A DNA stretch of 64,000 nt from contig SDUX01000006.1 in assembly GCA_008729055.1 (NCBI GenBank), positions 3,522,842-3,586,841 on the forward strand, written 5' to 3'. A model generated the notes under the pieces. The model did not search any database. It was not told the origin of the DNA and saw only the letters and a list, made by a program, of their open reading frames with translations. A program made the translations under genes and the position numbers. The first letter of the stretch is position 1. Every line of letters starts with the position of its first letter. This document shows, one piece after another, positions 19,661 to 28,260 of this stretch. Source of the stretch: Pyropia haitanensis. Taxonomy: Eukaryota; Rhodophyta; Bangiophyceae; Bangiales; Bangiaceae.

Positions 19661-20868
19661 TAACCACCCTTGCGGACGGGGCCAGGGATGCCAGACCAGT
19701 CGGAGATATACCGGCCGAAAAAGTCCCAGGCCGCGGAGGTCGGCAGGAAGCGCGCGTCAATGTAGCTGCGCGCGGTGACCGCCGTCTGCGAGTGCTCCAT
19801 GTACGCGGCGACCACGGCGAGGGGAACGCCGACAGCGTTGGCGGCCGTCGCGGCGCCGCTGCGCAGCGACTTCCCCGACCAGCGGACGCCAACGGGGGGG
19901 GACACGCCCAGCCAGCCAAGCACCAGCCGCAGCCAGTGGGAGGTAACGCGGGGGCCAGGGCGGTCGCCCACCGCCGCAAATATGGGCGCCCACGGGGATC
20001 CGCCTGCCGCGAGGTAGTGCCGGTGGAAGGCAAGCACGAAGCGCAGCGGGGCGTCCGACCGGTAGCCATGCGGGTGCACCGGAACCAGGAAGGCAGAGCG
20101 GGAGCGCGTGCGGCCCTCACTCTTGTGAAACGCTTGCTGGACCCGGAGGCCCTGCGGAGTGAAATTCATGTCGGCCGCCCGAATAGAGGCGGCCGTACCC
20201 GGCCTGTTGAACATTAGGAACGCAAGCACCAACCCAGCGCATACCCGCCGCTGCTCTGCAGTCGGGTTTTTCGTCCCGAGGGTCAGCGCCTGCTCGACAA
20301 CGTCCGCGGGCAGCGGGGCAGTGTACAGCGGCATGCCCCCCGCTTGGGCGGCAGACAGGCGAAGGTAGCCCTTGCGGAGGCGGGTGAAGATGGGGTGGGC
20401 GGTCGGGGGCGCGTAGCCCGCTAGCTCGTGGACCGTGTCGACCGGGGAGAGATACGATCCCATTGAGTCGGCCGACACCGTGCCGCCCGTGTGCAGCCAG
20501 CCGACGTAGCCGGCCACCGTCGTATAGTGGGCCGGCAAGGAACGAAGCCCGGCCCCAGAGCAGTAGGACTGGAAGCGCTCCCACGCCGTCATGTAGTTGC
20601 GCTTAGTTTTCAGCGTGTAGGCGGCGGCCAGCAGCGCGCGGGCCCGCTGGGCGCCTGCGTGGGCGCCGAGATGGCGGCCCGCATGCTTGGCAATTAGGCG
20701 CTCAAAGCGCAACGGGGCGGGGGCCAGGGGAGCTGTGCCTCGAACCGGAAGACGTCCACGCCCCAGGCCGGCTTTGGTGCCGGGGAGAGGCGGCTGCCGA
20801 GGGCGGACCGGCCCACCGTCAGCGGCAACCTCAGGTGCTGGGTGCACCCCTCGACCGCCCGCCAGTAC
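19654..20868 (-). CDS. Tyrosine recombinase of the DIRS-like element
   Basis: This enzyme would integrate the circular cDNA by site-specific recombination. A SAM-like N-terminal part (YTLKTKRNYMTAWERFQSYC, then YVGWLHTGG) leads into the catalytic domain: FNRPGTAASIRAAD holds the first Arg, GKSLRSGAATAA is box II with Lys in place of the usual His of H-x-x-R, and YMEHSQTAVTARSYID holds the second His and the Tyr nucleophile. The C-terminal residues GIPGPVRKGGYA are encoded by repeat B1. The frame is open far upstream, but that part is the shadow of the RT gene. The true start is not clear: no good ATG lies just before the domain, so frameshifting or read-through from the RT ORF is possible. 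Confidence 0.85.
   Translation of the reverse strand, partial: VLAGGRGVHPAPEVAADGGPVRPRQPPLPGTKAGLGRGRLPVRGTAPLAPAPLRFERLIAKHAGRHLGAHAGAQRARALLAAAYTLKTKRNYMTAWERFQSYCSGAGLRSLPAHYTTVAGYVGWLHTGGTVSADSMGSYLSPVDTVHELAGYAPPTAHPIFTRLRKGYLRLSAAQAGGMPLYTAPLPADVVEQALTLGTKNPTAEQRRVCAGLVLAFLMFNRPGTAASIRAADMNFTPQGLRVQQAFHKSEGRTRSRSAFLVPVHPHGYRSDAPLRFVLAFHRHYLAAGGSPWAPIFAAVGDRPGPRVTSHWLRLVLGWLGVSPPVGVRWSGKSLRSGAATAANAVGVPLAVVAAYMEHSQTAVTARSYIDARFLPTSAAWDFFGRYISDWSGIPGPVRKGGYA
19661..19693 (-). repeat. B1 split direct repeat (33 bp)
   Basis: It is identical to B2 at 19076-19108 and abuts A2. It codes for the last residues of the tyrosine recombinase. Confidence 0.75.
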
Positions 20869-22718
20869 TAGGGCTGCGCCGTCCAATGCGGCGCTACGAG
20901 GGTGAGCGCGCAGCCCGAGCGCAGCACCTTGTCGACCACCACCGGAATTAAGTGAAATGGCGGGTTGGCCCAGCCGTTCTCCGTACGCCAGTCGTGAGCG
21001 AGCGCGTTCACGCCCTCGCACCCCGGTGTCCAGTTTTTGGAATAGAAACGCCCGCAGCGGGCGTTCAGCTCCGTCGCGAACCAGTCCACCGTGTGCGGCC
21101 CAAAACGAGCCTCCAGCTCCCGAAAAGTGTCCACCGGCAGGGACCACTCCGTGGAGTCGCCCTCGCGACTCAAACGGTCCGCGTACGCGTTCACCGCGCT
21201 TGGGAGGTGTTCCGCCCGGATGTGGATACCCCACGCGTGGCACAGGGAGTGCAGGTTGCGGAGCTCCGCCATTATCACGGGGGACTTTGATGCCATTGAG
21301 TTGACCGCGCCGACGGTCACGGTGGAATCGGACTTCAGCAGCAGCCAGGTGTCCCGACGAGACAGGAACCGACGAAAGCTCTGGAGCCCCAGCCTCACCG
21401 TCACCAGCTCCAGTAAATTGATGTGGGCGCCGCGATGCGCCGGGGCGTGAAACCCCCGTGCAGGCAGCGTGTTGTCCAACACCGCTCCCCACCCGCTCAA
21501 GCTTGCATCCGTGTGCATGACGTGAGCGGGCGCGGGAGGCCAGAGGGCGCGGCCCAGCCCGGGGTGGGTGGTCAGTGCCGCCCACCACTGCAGGTCCCGC
21601 ATTCCTTGGTGGTCGAGCCGGACGTTGCCCGACCGGCTGCCGCCGAGGGAGGAGTACAGAGCCCGTTGGTGGTACCTGGCCGAGATGACGGACAGCGAGG
21701 AAGAAACGGCCAGGCCGCAAAAACTGCGAAGCGCGCGCGCCTTGACCCACCGACGGTGGTGACTGGCCCGGCCCAGCAAGTTGCCTGCTGCGCGCATAAT
21801 CTTCTCTGCCCGGTCCGGTTTGAGAATGAATAGGCCCCGCGCCGTGTCGACTACGTGTCCGAGGAGGGGAAGCGTGACCGGCCCGTCCCACACTCCTTTG
21901 CGTGGGTGGAGACTGAGGCCCAAGTCGGCCAGCAGGGTCCGGACTACGTCCCCGCCCGCTATCGCGTCCTCGCGTGTCGCCGGCTGGCCAGGCGCGGACG
22001 GCGGGGCCCCGCCAAAGTCGTCGACGTACGCGACTATGCGGAAGCCCAACCGCCGCAGCTCGGCCACGACTGGCCGGCACACTTTGGTCCAGTAGTAGGG
22101 CGCTAGCCGCAGGCCGAACGGCATCACGACGGGCTCGAAGACCCGCCCCAGCGCCGTAAAGCACAGGAACTTGCGGTCGGCGGGGCGGATCTCCAAGTGA
22201 AAGAATGCGTCCGAGATGTCCCACGAAAGCAACGCGTCGCCCGGCCGCAGCTGCGGCGCTAAGTCGAAAAGCGACTCGTACTTGAAGCGTCTGTCTTCCA
22301 GGTAGGAATTGGGCAGGCGGTAGTCGATCACCATCCGCTGCTTGCCCGCCGACGTCACGACAAACGCGCCCACGATGCAGTGGGCCTGGGCCGCCTCTTC
22401 CGCCGTTAGTTCGCGGTAAAAGCCGCACAGCAACCCGCGCGCAATCTCCTTCTCCAGGTATTCTTTGTCCGCCGGGGCCACCGAGTACCCCTTGCACCTC
22501 GAGCGGGGAGGCGTGCTCGTCCACGGGAGGTAGATGCCCTGGGTCAAGGTGTCCAGGACCCAGGAGCTTGCCCCTATACGCCGCCAGCCCTCCAACCGGC
22601 GGCGTACACGCACCGAAGGCGGGACCCCGGGGTCTGGGTCCGCCTGGGCGTCTGCGCCCGGTGGCGCCGGGGTGCCCACCCCCGACGCCGAGACCGGAAA
22701 ATCCGGTCTAGGCGTCTG
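20868..22718 (-). CDS. DIRS reverse transcriptase and RNase H
   Basis: RT motifs follow in order: LEKEIARGLL, KQRMVIDYRLPN, SWDISDAFFHLEI, MPFGLRLAPYYWTK and the catalytic YVDDFGG (about 22010-22030). The RNase H domain has HTDASLSGWGAVLDN, INLLELVTVRLGL, LLKSDSTVTVGAVN and LPSAVNAYADRLSR. The frame overlaps the end of Gag and has no convincing ATG of its own, so it is probably made as a Gag-Pol product. A TAG at 20868-20870 follows HWTAQP. Reading past it gives YWRAVEGCTQHLRLPL and 40 more residues like the usual DIRS continuation, so the stop looks like a Trp-to-stop change or a read-through site. The 5' limit is approximate. Confidence 0.88.
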   Translation of the reverse strand, partial: QTPRPDFPVSASGVGTPAPPGADAQADPDPGVPPSVRVRRRLEGWRRIGASSWVLDTLTQGIYLPWTSTPPRSRCKGYSVAPADKEYLEKEIARGLLCGFYRELTAEEAAQAHCIVGAFVVTSAGKQRMVIDYRLPNSYLEDRRFKYESLFDLAPQLRPGDALLSWDISDAFFHLEIRPADRKFLCFTALGRVFEPVVMPFGLRLAPYYWTKVCRPVVAELRRLGFRIVAYVDDFGGAPPSAPGQPATREDAIAGGDVVRTLLADLGLSLHPRKGVWDGPVTLPLLGHVVDTARGLFILKPDRAEKIMRAAGNLLGRASHHRRWVKARALRSFCGLAVSSSLSVISARYHQRALYSSLGGSRSGNVRLDHQGMRDLQWWAALTTHPGLGRALWPPAPAHVMHTDASLSGWGAVLDNTLPARGFHAPAHRGAHINLLELVTVRLGLQSFRRFLSRRDTWLLLKSDSTVTVGAVNSMASKSPVIMAELRNLHSLCHAWGIHIRAEHLPSAVNAYADRLSREGDSTEWSLPVDTFRELEARFGPHTVDWFATELNARCGRFYSKNWTPGCEGVNALAHDWRTENGWANPPFHLIPVVVDKVLRSGCALTLVAPHWTAQP

Positions 22719-23796
22719 CAGCCGCGGCGTCACCGCCGCCGCCGCCGCCACGAGGGCCGCGCTTGCGCCCCCCGCCTTGACCTCCGCCACCACCTCCGCC
22801 GCCGCCGCCGCCCCCATCGCGGCCGCCACCTCCGCCGCCACCGCCTGCTTTGTCGGCCTTGGGCTTGGGCTTCGGCTTGGGCTTCGGCTTGGGCTTGGGG
22901 GTCGCGGCCGTGTCGCTGCCGCCGGCGTGGTAGGCGGCGACCTTTGCGGCGTTCTTGAGGCGGTAGGTGTCCCGCTGGGCGCGGAACTTGCGCATGGCGG
23001 TGCCGCGGTGCTGGTTGGTTGGGAGGAGGTCTGCTCGCTCGTACTCCCTCGCCAGCAGCTGGTCCGTCTGTTTCGTCTCGAGGTAGTCAAACCGCTTGAC
23101 GGCCATGCGGTGGATGCGCCGCAGGTAGATGACGTACCCGCCGAGGCACTCCTCGAGCTCGGCGGCCGTGTAGCCGGTGTGGTCGTGGTAGGCGTCGCAG
23201 GCGGAGTTGATGGCCTCTTGAAGCCAGTAGCACACCTGGTAGAGGGAGGTTGCCTCCATCCTGTCGCGCACGTTGTCGGCAAACGCGGTCCGGAACTCCA
23301 CCTCGTTCGGCTCGAAGGGGACGGGCAGCCCGCCGGGGCGGGCGGCTCGACGGGGAAGCTCAAAATCCTGGAGGTAGACGCCCGGCTTGCCGATCGTGAT
23401 CTCGTCGATGTCGTCAAAGGCCGAGTGGACGAGGTCTGGCTCGTCCTCGGTCGAGGAAGACGGCGGCGAGGGGCGACCACCCCCACCGCGCCCGGCACTG
23501 GAAGAGGGAGGGGACGAGACCGACCCACCCCCGTCACCGTCACGGCCGCCGTCACCGTTCCCACCGCCGGCTCTACCACCGGCGGGCTGGCGCGGGACGC
23601 CGCTGCCCGACCCGCCGCCGGCGAGGGGGAGAACGGGACCTTTGCCCTTCGCGGGCGCCTCGACCGCCTTGGTGTCTGCATCGACCACCGCCTGGAAGGC
23701 GGCGTTGGCCGCTTGCGCGGCCGCCAATTGGGCCTGCAGGTCCTTGATGGCCTCGGCCTGAGCGGACGCGGTAGCCGCGTCCTCGTCGGAGCCCAT
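22708..23796 (-). CDS. Gag-like protein of the DIRS element
   Basis: The 362-residue protein begins at the ATG at 23796. It starts with a short Ala/Gln coiled-coil-like segment (AIKDLQAQLAAAQAANAAFQ), then a Pro/Ser/Gly-rich linker. A folded core follows with FEPNEVEFRTAFADNVRD, YQVCYWLQEAINSACDAYHD and YVIYLRRIHRMAVKRFDYLE. A KP-repeat (KPKPKPKPKPKPK) and a Gly/Arg-rich tail suited to RNA binding end the protein. Position (first ORF after A1) and composition identify it as Gag; there is no zinc knuckle. Confidence 0.75.
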   Translation of the reverse strand: MGSDEDAATASAQAEAIKDLQAQLAAAQAANAAFQAVVDADTKAVEAPAKGKGPVLPLAGGGSGSGVPRQPAGGRAGGGNGDGGRDGDGGGSVSSPPSSSAGRGGGGRPSPPSSSTEDEPDLVHSAFDDIDEITIGKPGVYLQDFELPRRAARPGGLPVPFEPNEVEFRTAFADNVRDRMEATSLYQVCYWLQEAINSACDAYHDHTGYTAAELEECLGGYVIYLRRIHRMAVKRFDYLETKQTDQLLAREYERADLLPTNQHRGTAMRKFRAQRDTYRLKNAAKVAAYHAGGSDTAATPKPKPKPKPKPKPKADKAGGGGGGGGRDGGGGGGGGGGGGQGGGRKRGPRGGGGGGDAAAADA

Positions 23797-23870
23797 CACC
23801 GAGGAAGACCCCGGTGAGAGAATGCGTCAAGACCTCATGCGCACGGCCTGGGACAGCCCCTGCTCGCGCG

Positions 23871-24209
23871 GCGGGCGTACCGGCGCGCGAGAAGGGGCGG
23901 ACGTGCCGGGCTAGCCGGCGGGCCGCGCCGCGCTGCACCGCGGGCCAAACAAAAGGCTCCCCCCCCCCGTGCGCCCGGCACCTCAGGGCCACCCCCCGCA
24001 ACACGAGCTGAGCGCGTGGCCCGCTCGGTGTGGCCCGCCGGTCGTCGCCAGGCACCGGCGACCGTACCAGTCCCTGGCAACGGCAAGCGCGCGCAACACC
24101 ACCCGGGCACGCCGCCAGCCGCAGGCGGACAGGCGGTCAGATGTGTCGGGCGGCGCGGGGAGGGTAACAAGTAACGCAGTTACCAGCATGTTGCAGGCAA
24201 AATTAAGCG
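23871..24209 (-). repeat. A1 split direct repeat, 5' end of the DIRS element
   Basis: This 339-bp repeat matches A2 (19321-19660) with only one or two differences seen. Its outer edge, CGCTTAATTTTGCC on the minus strand, is the element's 5' end; sequence changes abruptly at 24210. Confidence 0.85.
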
Positions 24210-24960
24210 ACATTCACACGTGGAGGTCACCACCGCCGCCGCCGCCACCGCCGCGTCCCGCCACGCCGCCCACAGCGGCGTGACGGCGGCGGCGGCGCCC
24301 GCGACGGTCACCCCCCCCCCCTCCCCCACCCCCTCCCACCCCTCCCTCGGCCGCCGCCGCCGCCGCCGCCGCCGCAGAGGCCGCCGCCACCGCATCGTTG
24401 AGCGCCGCCATCGGCACGCCGGTGGCCGACGGCACCTCCCCCTCCCCCTCCCCCCCGCACCTCCCCCGCCGCCGCCGCCAGCGTCTCCGCCGCCACCCCC
24501 AGCAGCGCCCGCGCCCGCCGCGCGCGGCGGCCGTCGCGGCCTCCGCGCGTGGCGAGCGCCCGCACCTCTGCCCAGCGCAGGCTGTGCACATCGAGCGCGG
24601 CGGCCGCGTCCAGCGGCAGGTGGCCACCGCCGCCGCCGCCGCCGGGCGGCCCGCCGCCGTACGGCAAGCCGCCCCGCCCGCCGTCTGACGACGCCACCGC
24701 CGACAGGGAGCCGACGCCGTCGCCGTCGCCGCCGCCGCCGACGCCGCCGCCGCCGCCGCAGCCGCTGCCACCCCCCCCGCCGCTCTCCACCGTCAGCGGG
24801 GCATAGTGCGGCAGCCCCCCCCCCCCGCCGCCCGCTCCACCCTCGCCCTTTCCCCAACCCCCCACCCCACCACCGCCGTGCGCGCCCGCCGCCCTGAAAC
24901 ACCGCCGTCAGAGACGAAAGGGAGCTGTCGTGAGAGAAAAACTCGAGCACCAGTAGTCCA
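24210..24960 (-). other. Possible disrupted coding region beside the DIRS insertion
   Basis: The minus strand shows protein-like stretches in two frames: LPLDAAAALDVHSLRWAEVR and ALLGVAAETLAAAAGEV (about 24640-24480), then, after G/C runs, VPMAALNDAVAAASAAA (about 24430-24360). A single indel in the G-run near 24440 would join them. Upstream, TTTCAG at about 24895 could be a 3' splice site. The frame runs into the DIRS end at 24209, so this may be a gene cut by the retrotransposon. Composition is extreme (Gly/Ala), no family is recognised, and it may not be coding. Confidence 0.25.
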
Positions 24961-25141
24961 AGCCTGGAAATGTATCTTTTATTGACACGTGGCGACACCG
25001 GGATGGCTGCACGCGCTGAAAAAGTAAGCATATTCAATCAACGAAGACCTCGCATTCAAAAAAAACAGCGTCCCAAGACATGGTACGCGGGCCTATCATA
25101 CTATCCTTTGGGTCCTTTGGACCGGAAGGGGTCGGACAACA

Positions 25142-25375
25142 ATGCAGGATGACTGTGCCATGCCTCGCAAACGCGCCTTCAGTGTAGCCCCAATCGTGCA
25201 CGTCCCAGAGAGGCTGTGGGGATCATCGGACCAGGCGCCCGGCGCAGTGCCCCTTATCCCGGCGTCGCGCTCAAGGCCCGAATCGGCTGTTTTCCTTGTT
25301 GAACGGCTTGCGGAGGTCCGTGAGAGTTTGCGTGTCTCAACAACCGCTGTGGAACTCATCAAAACGTTGCGCTGA
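25142..25375 (+). CDS. Small hypothetical protein (77 aa)
   Basis: This ATG-initiated ORF has a less biased composition than its surroundings. The C-terminal half (SAVFLVERLAEVRESLRVST, then TAVELIKTLR) could form a helix. There is no family match. An overlapping minus-strand ORF (25096-25362) is equally open, so coding status is doubtful. Confidence 0.2.
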   Translation: MQDDCAMPRKRAFSVAPIVHVPERLWGSSDQAPGAVPLIPASRSRPESAVFLVERLAEVRESLRVSTTAVELIKTLR

Positions 25376-26157
25376 TGGTGCCGATAAACTCAGCCGAACA
25401 GTGAGAGATTTTCGCTCTTTGTTGAGGCGTTTGTGATGGAACCTTGCAAGTCGTCCCGACTTGCGCAACCGGTACCTCTGTGATGCACAGGTCCTTGCGC
25501 TTCACACCCATCGACAGGAGCAACTCATTTTGGCTGCGTAGTGGCTATCGCAGCGTGTGACAAATAAAGTAGTGAAAAACCGCGACGGAATCATGCTGTG
25601 GGAGGGCCCGCAACGCCTCGCGCAACGCTTGCGCACTGGATTTACACGATTCCCGCGACGCCAGTTTAAGGGGCACTGCGCGGTTTTTCCCCCTTGCGCG
25701 GGCTCCAGAGCGGTGCGCCAGCGCACGGCTTCCAGAGAAGAAGCGACAACCAGTCGGCCACGCCGGCCCGCTTCGCGGTGAGCAAGCGCCCCTCCCCAGA
25801 CTGCTTCGTTGGGCCCTCTGCAAAGAGCCTGGGCCGTGACAGTGTCAATGGCCGCCTCAGCCGCTGCCGCGCCTCTGGCGGGGCTTCCGTCTGAGGCGCC
25901 CGCCGCAGGGCCGCAGCCTCGGCGGCCAATGCGCTGACGCGGAAGCGAGTGACAAATGTCAAGGTGGCGGCAGTGAAGAGCGGGCGTGTCCATCACCATC
26001 GTCCATTCCCGGCCGTGTGTGGGCGCCAGAAAGTTTCACCTGGGACTTGCGCTCGGCCTCCGACCCCCCGTCTTTCCAGTAGCCTTGGCTGCGTCTTCCT
26101 TGTTCCCCTTCGTGAGGACCACCCCGGGTGGGCCTCCGCCACCAGGCGGCTCCCGCT
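25376..26157. other. Intergenic DNA, nothing recognised
   Basis: Both strands have ORFs up to 165 codons, but none shows a domain. The last 200 bp should hold the promoter of the secreted protein at 26158. Confidence 0.35.
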
Positions 26158-26745
26158 ATGGGTTGTCCGCGTCTGCTATGCGCCCAGTGGGCTTCGGCCG
26201 CCCTCGTTGCCGCCGCCGTCGCCGCTGTCGTCGCCGTCGCGGCGGCCGACTTGTGGCCCTCGTGCAGCGCCTTCACGGGCGTGTGTCTCAACAAGGGGCC
26301 CCGAGCGGTGGCAGCGACCCGGCGGTGCTGTTCCCCCGCCTTTCCTACGCCGTGCGGGGGCGGTGGTGGCGGGTCGGGTGGGGGCGGTGGTGGCGGCGGT
26401 GGTGGCGACGACATCATTTTGGACCATCCCATACAGCGCACGACTACCCAGGGCACGACCGTCTCCCCCGCCGACACGGGCAGCCTCTCTGTGGCCGTGC
26501 GTCCTAGTACTCAAGACTTTTGCCGCCGCCTCTGCCACGATATGGCCGAGTTTGGCCACCCCTACCTTGGCAAGGGCAAAATCTGTCTCCTCGGCTGCGC
26601 CGAGGAATGGTACAGTGACCAATGCTGGAGCCAGATGGGGATCGCCACCTGCAAGGTGACGTGCAGGAAGGCGTTCTGGCACAAGAAATCCAAGCGCCAC
26701 GCCTGCTACCGACGGTGTGACGCCAAGTGCACCTACCTGTGGTGA
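26158..26745 (+). CDS. Secreted cysteine-rich protein with CX3C repeats
   Basis: The protein has 195 residues. An N-terminal signal peptide is clear: MGCPRLLCAQ, then a hydrophobic Ala/Val stretch (about 12-30) ending AVAAA before Asp31. The mature part has a Cys-containing segment, a Gly-rich linker (about 67-83), a Thr/Ser stretch, and a basic C-terminal domain (about 120-195) with ten cysteines. Their spacing is C122-x3-C126, C143-x3-C147, C156, C165-x3-C169 and C183-x3-C187-x3-C191. Paired CX3C motifs are seen in helical-hairpin peptides, some of them antimicrobial, but I cannot assign a family. The ATG at 26158 is chosen because it puts the signal peptide at the N-terminus; the open frame begins 30 bp earlier without an ATG. 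It is likely exported to the cell wall or medium. Confidence 0.7.
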   Translation: MGCPRLLCAQWASAALVAAAVAAVVAVAAADLWPSCSAFTGVCLNKGPRAVAATRRCCSPAFPTPCGGGGGGSGGGGGGGGGGDDIILDHPIQRTTTQGTTVSPADTGSLSVAVRPSTQDFCRRLCHDMAEFGHPYLGKGKICLLGCAEEWYSDQCWSQMGIATCKVTCRKAFWHKKSKRHACYRRCDAKCTYLW

Positions 26746-27548
26746 GGGAGGCGGCATCGGAAAGGCTGGGCGAACAGCGGGGGGTGCCGGGGCGGGCGAT
26801 GGCTGCAGCCGCAGCTAACGGCTCTCGCCTGGCGAATACGTTTTTCTTGTATGTATGTAGCACAGCGCGCGCGACACGGGTGGCAACATTTTGCGGGGGG
26901 CGGGCGAGTCACGCACCCCTGAGGACGATAAAGCTGCCGGTCGCCCGATCCAGGACGGCTATCGACCCACTGCAACGCGTTCAGTCGTCCCGCTACCTCA
27001 GCCTGTTCGCGGTGACTGCAGCTCGCGCGGAGATGGGGCTCATCCGACACCCCACCCAACTCCCCCCCCGACTATCCCGCCTGCAGACGGCGACCAGACC
27101 CGCGCGCTTTGCGACAGCGCCCCGTTGGAGTGAGGCGTTCGGACCGGCGGCACCGGCCGCCGACTCCCGATAGCTGATCGTTCGCGGCCACGAGAAGGAG
27201 ACGGCCGGGACGTCGCCGCTATCTTCCCCGGCCTCTCCCCCGCCCATGACGCATCCCTATTGCCTGGGACCAGGGCATGGTCCCGCGCGACAGGGGATAT
27301 CCTACCCCGCAGCCACTGTCACCGTCGACCAAGGCGTGTTTAGCGGATTGGGGACTGCTGGGAGCGGGCTCCTCACCCTGACAGCGCCCACTGACGCCCC
27401 AATGAAACAGACCTAGACCTACCGCAGAGCAGGATGTTGCCGAGCGGCTGGACCAGGCGGTTCCCCGAAGCGGGCTGGCCCTGCCCATTGCGGCGGCGCA
27501 GAGTCGCCGGGAGAAGGGCTAACAAAGTCTCGCGCGCGGTGGCTCGCG
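26746..27548. other. Intergenic DNA, nothing recognised
   Basis: It follows the secreted-protein gene. ORFs on both strands are short and lack domains. I see no RNA gene or repeat. Confidence 0.35.
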
Positions 27549-28121
27549 CTACGCGCGCGGGGGCTGGGGTGTGGTCTCAACGGGGGCGGACGGCGTGCAT
27601 GCACTCGCCACCTTACCCGGGTCTATCATGAACACTCGGCGACGTGGGGGGAGCTCACCACAGCTGCCACCACCGCGCAGGGCGTGGGCCTTGGTGGCGG
27701 TAGCGACGGGGCGGGCGACGCTGATGCCGCTGCAGGCGGCGACGCACCGGCGCCGGCGGCTCCCTCGGCCGGCGGGACCGCCGTCGCCGCCGCCGCCGCC
27801 GCCGCCGCCGCCCTTGTAGCCGTCGCCGGGGGCGGCGGACGGGCCAGGGGGCGGGGGGAGTGCCTTCGCCGCGCCCGCCCCGGCCAGAAAGGCGGAGAAA
27901 GAGGTGGGCGCAGACCCTGCTGCCGCTGCCGCTACCGAGGCGCTCGTCGCGCAGACCGGCGCGGGCGTGGCGCCGCCGCCGTCGACGAGCGGGTTAGAGG
28001 CAGGGAGCGGCGGCCCGCGGGTCCCGCTTGGTGTCGCCTCCCCGTGCGCCCGCCACGTGTACAGTGCCTCTACGCTGTGTGTCTCCGCCGGCGCCGCCGT
28101 CCCCCCACCTCTGGCCAGCAT
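27549..28121 (-). CDS. Hypothetical Ala/Gly-rich protein, divergent from the AAR2-like gene
   Basis: The ORF has an ATG at 28121 and 190 codons. Its N-terminal part (SVEALYTWRAHGEATPSG, PLPASNPLVDGGG) looks more protein-like than the Gly-rich and Arg-rich remainder. It would be transcribed away from the AAR2-like gene, with 139 bp between starts. No family is recognised, and plus-strand frames are open over the same bases, so this is weak. Confidence 0.22.
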   Translation of the reverse strand: MLARGGGTAAPAETHSVEALYTWRAHGEATPSGTRGPPLPASNPLVDGGGATPAPVCATSASVAAAAAGSAPTSFSAFLAGAGAAKALPPPPGPSAAPGDGYKGGGGGGGGGDGGPAGRGSRRRRCVAACSGISVARPVATATKAHALRGGGSCGELPPRRRVFMIDPGKVASACTPSAPVETTPQPPRA

Positions 28122-28260
28122 GCGCCGCTACCGCCCCCCCCCAACCCCGCCCCGCTCTTCCCCCCGCGCCCCCCCCCTGCGCCGCAGCCCCCGCGCCGCA
28201 GCCCCCCCCTGCGCCGCAGCCCCCGCGCCGCAGCCCCCCTCCCCCCCCCCCCCGGCCCCC

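Larger units (their letters stand above)
19076..24209 (-). mobile_element. DIRS/PAT-type tyrosine-recombinase retrotransposon
   Basis: Read on the minus strand the order is A1 repeat (24209-23871), Gag, reverse transcriptase/RNase H, tyrosine recombinase, B1 (19693-19661), A2 (19660-19321), about 212 bp of unique sequence, and B2 (19108-19076). A1-ORFs-B1-A2-B2 is the split-direct-repeat layout of PAT-type DIRS elements. These integrate through a circular intermediate using a tyrosine recombinase and make no target-site duplication. The A copies are almost identical, which points to a young insertion. The RT frame has a TAG stop where family-like sequence continues. The element abuts a possible gene at 24210-24960. 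Confidence 0.85.

Noticed and set aside
22534..23817. 427-codon plus-strand ORF
   Set aside because: It is antisense to the DIRS Gag and the start of the RT.
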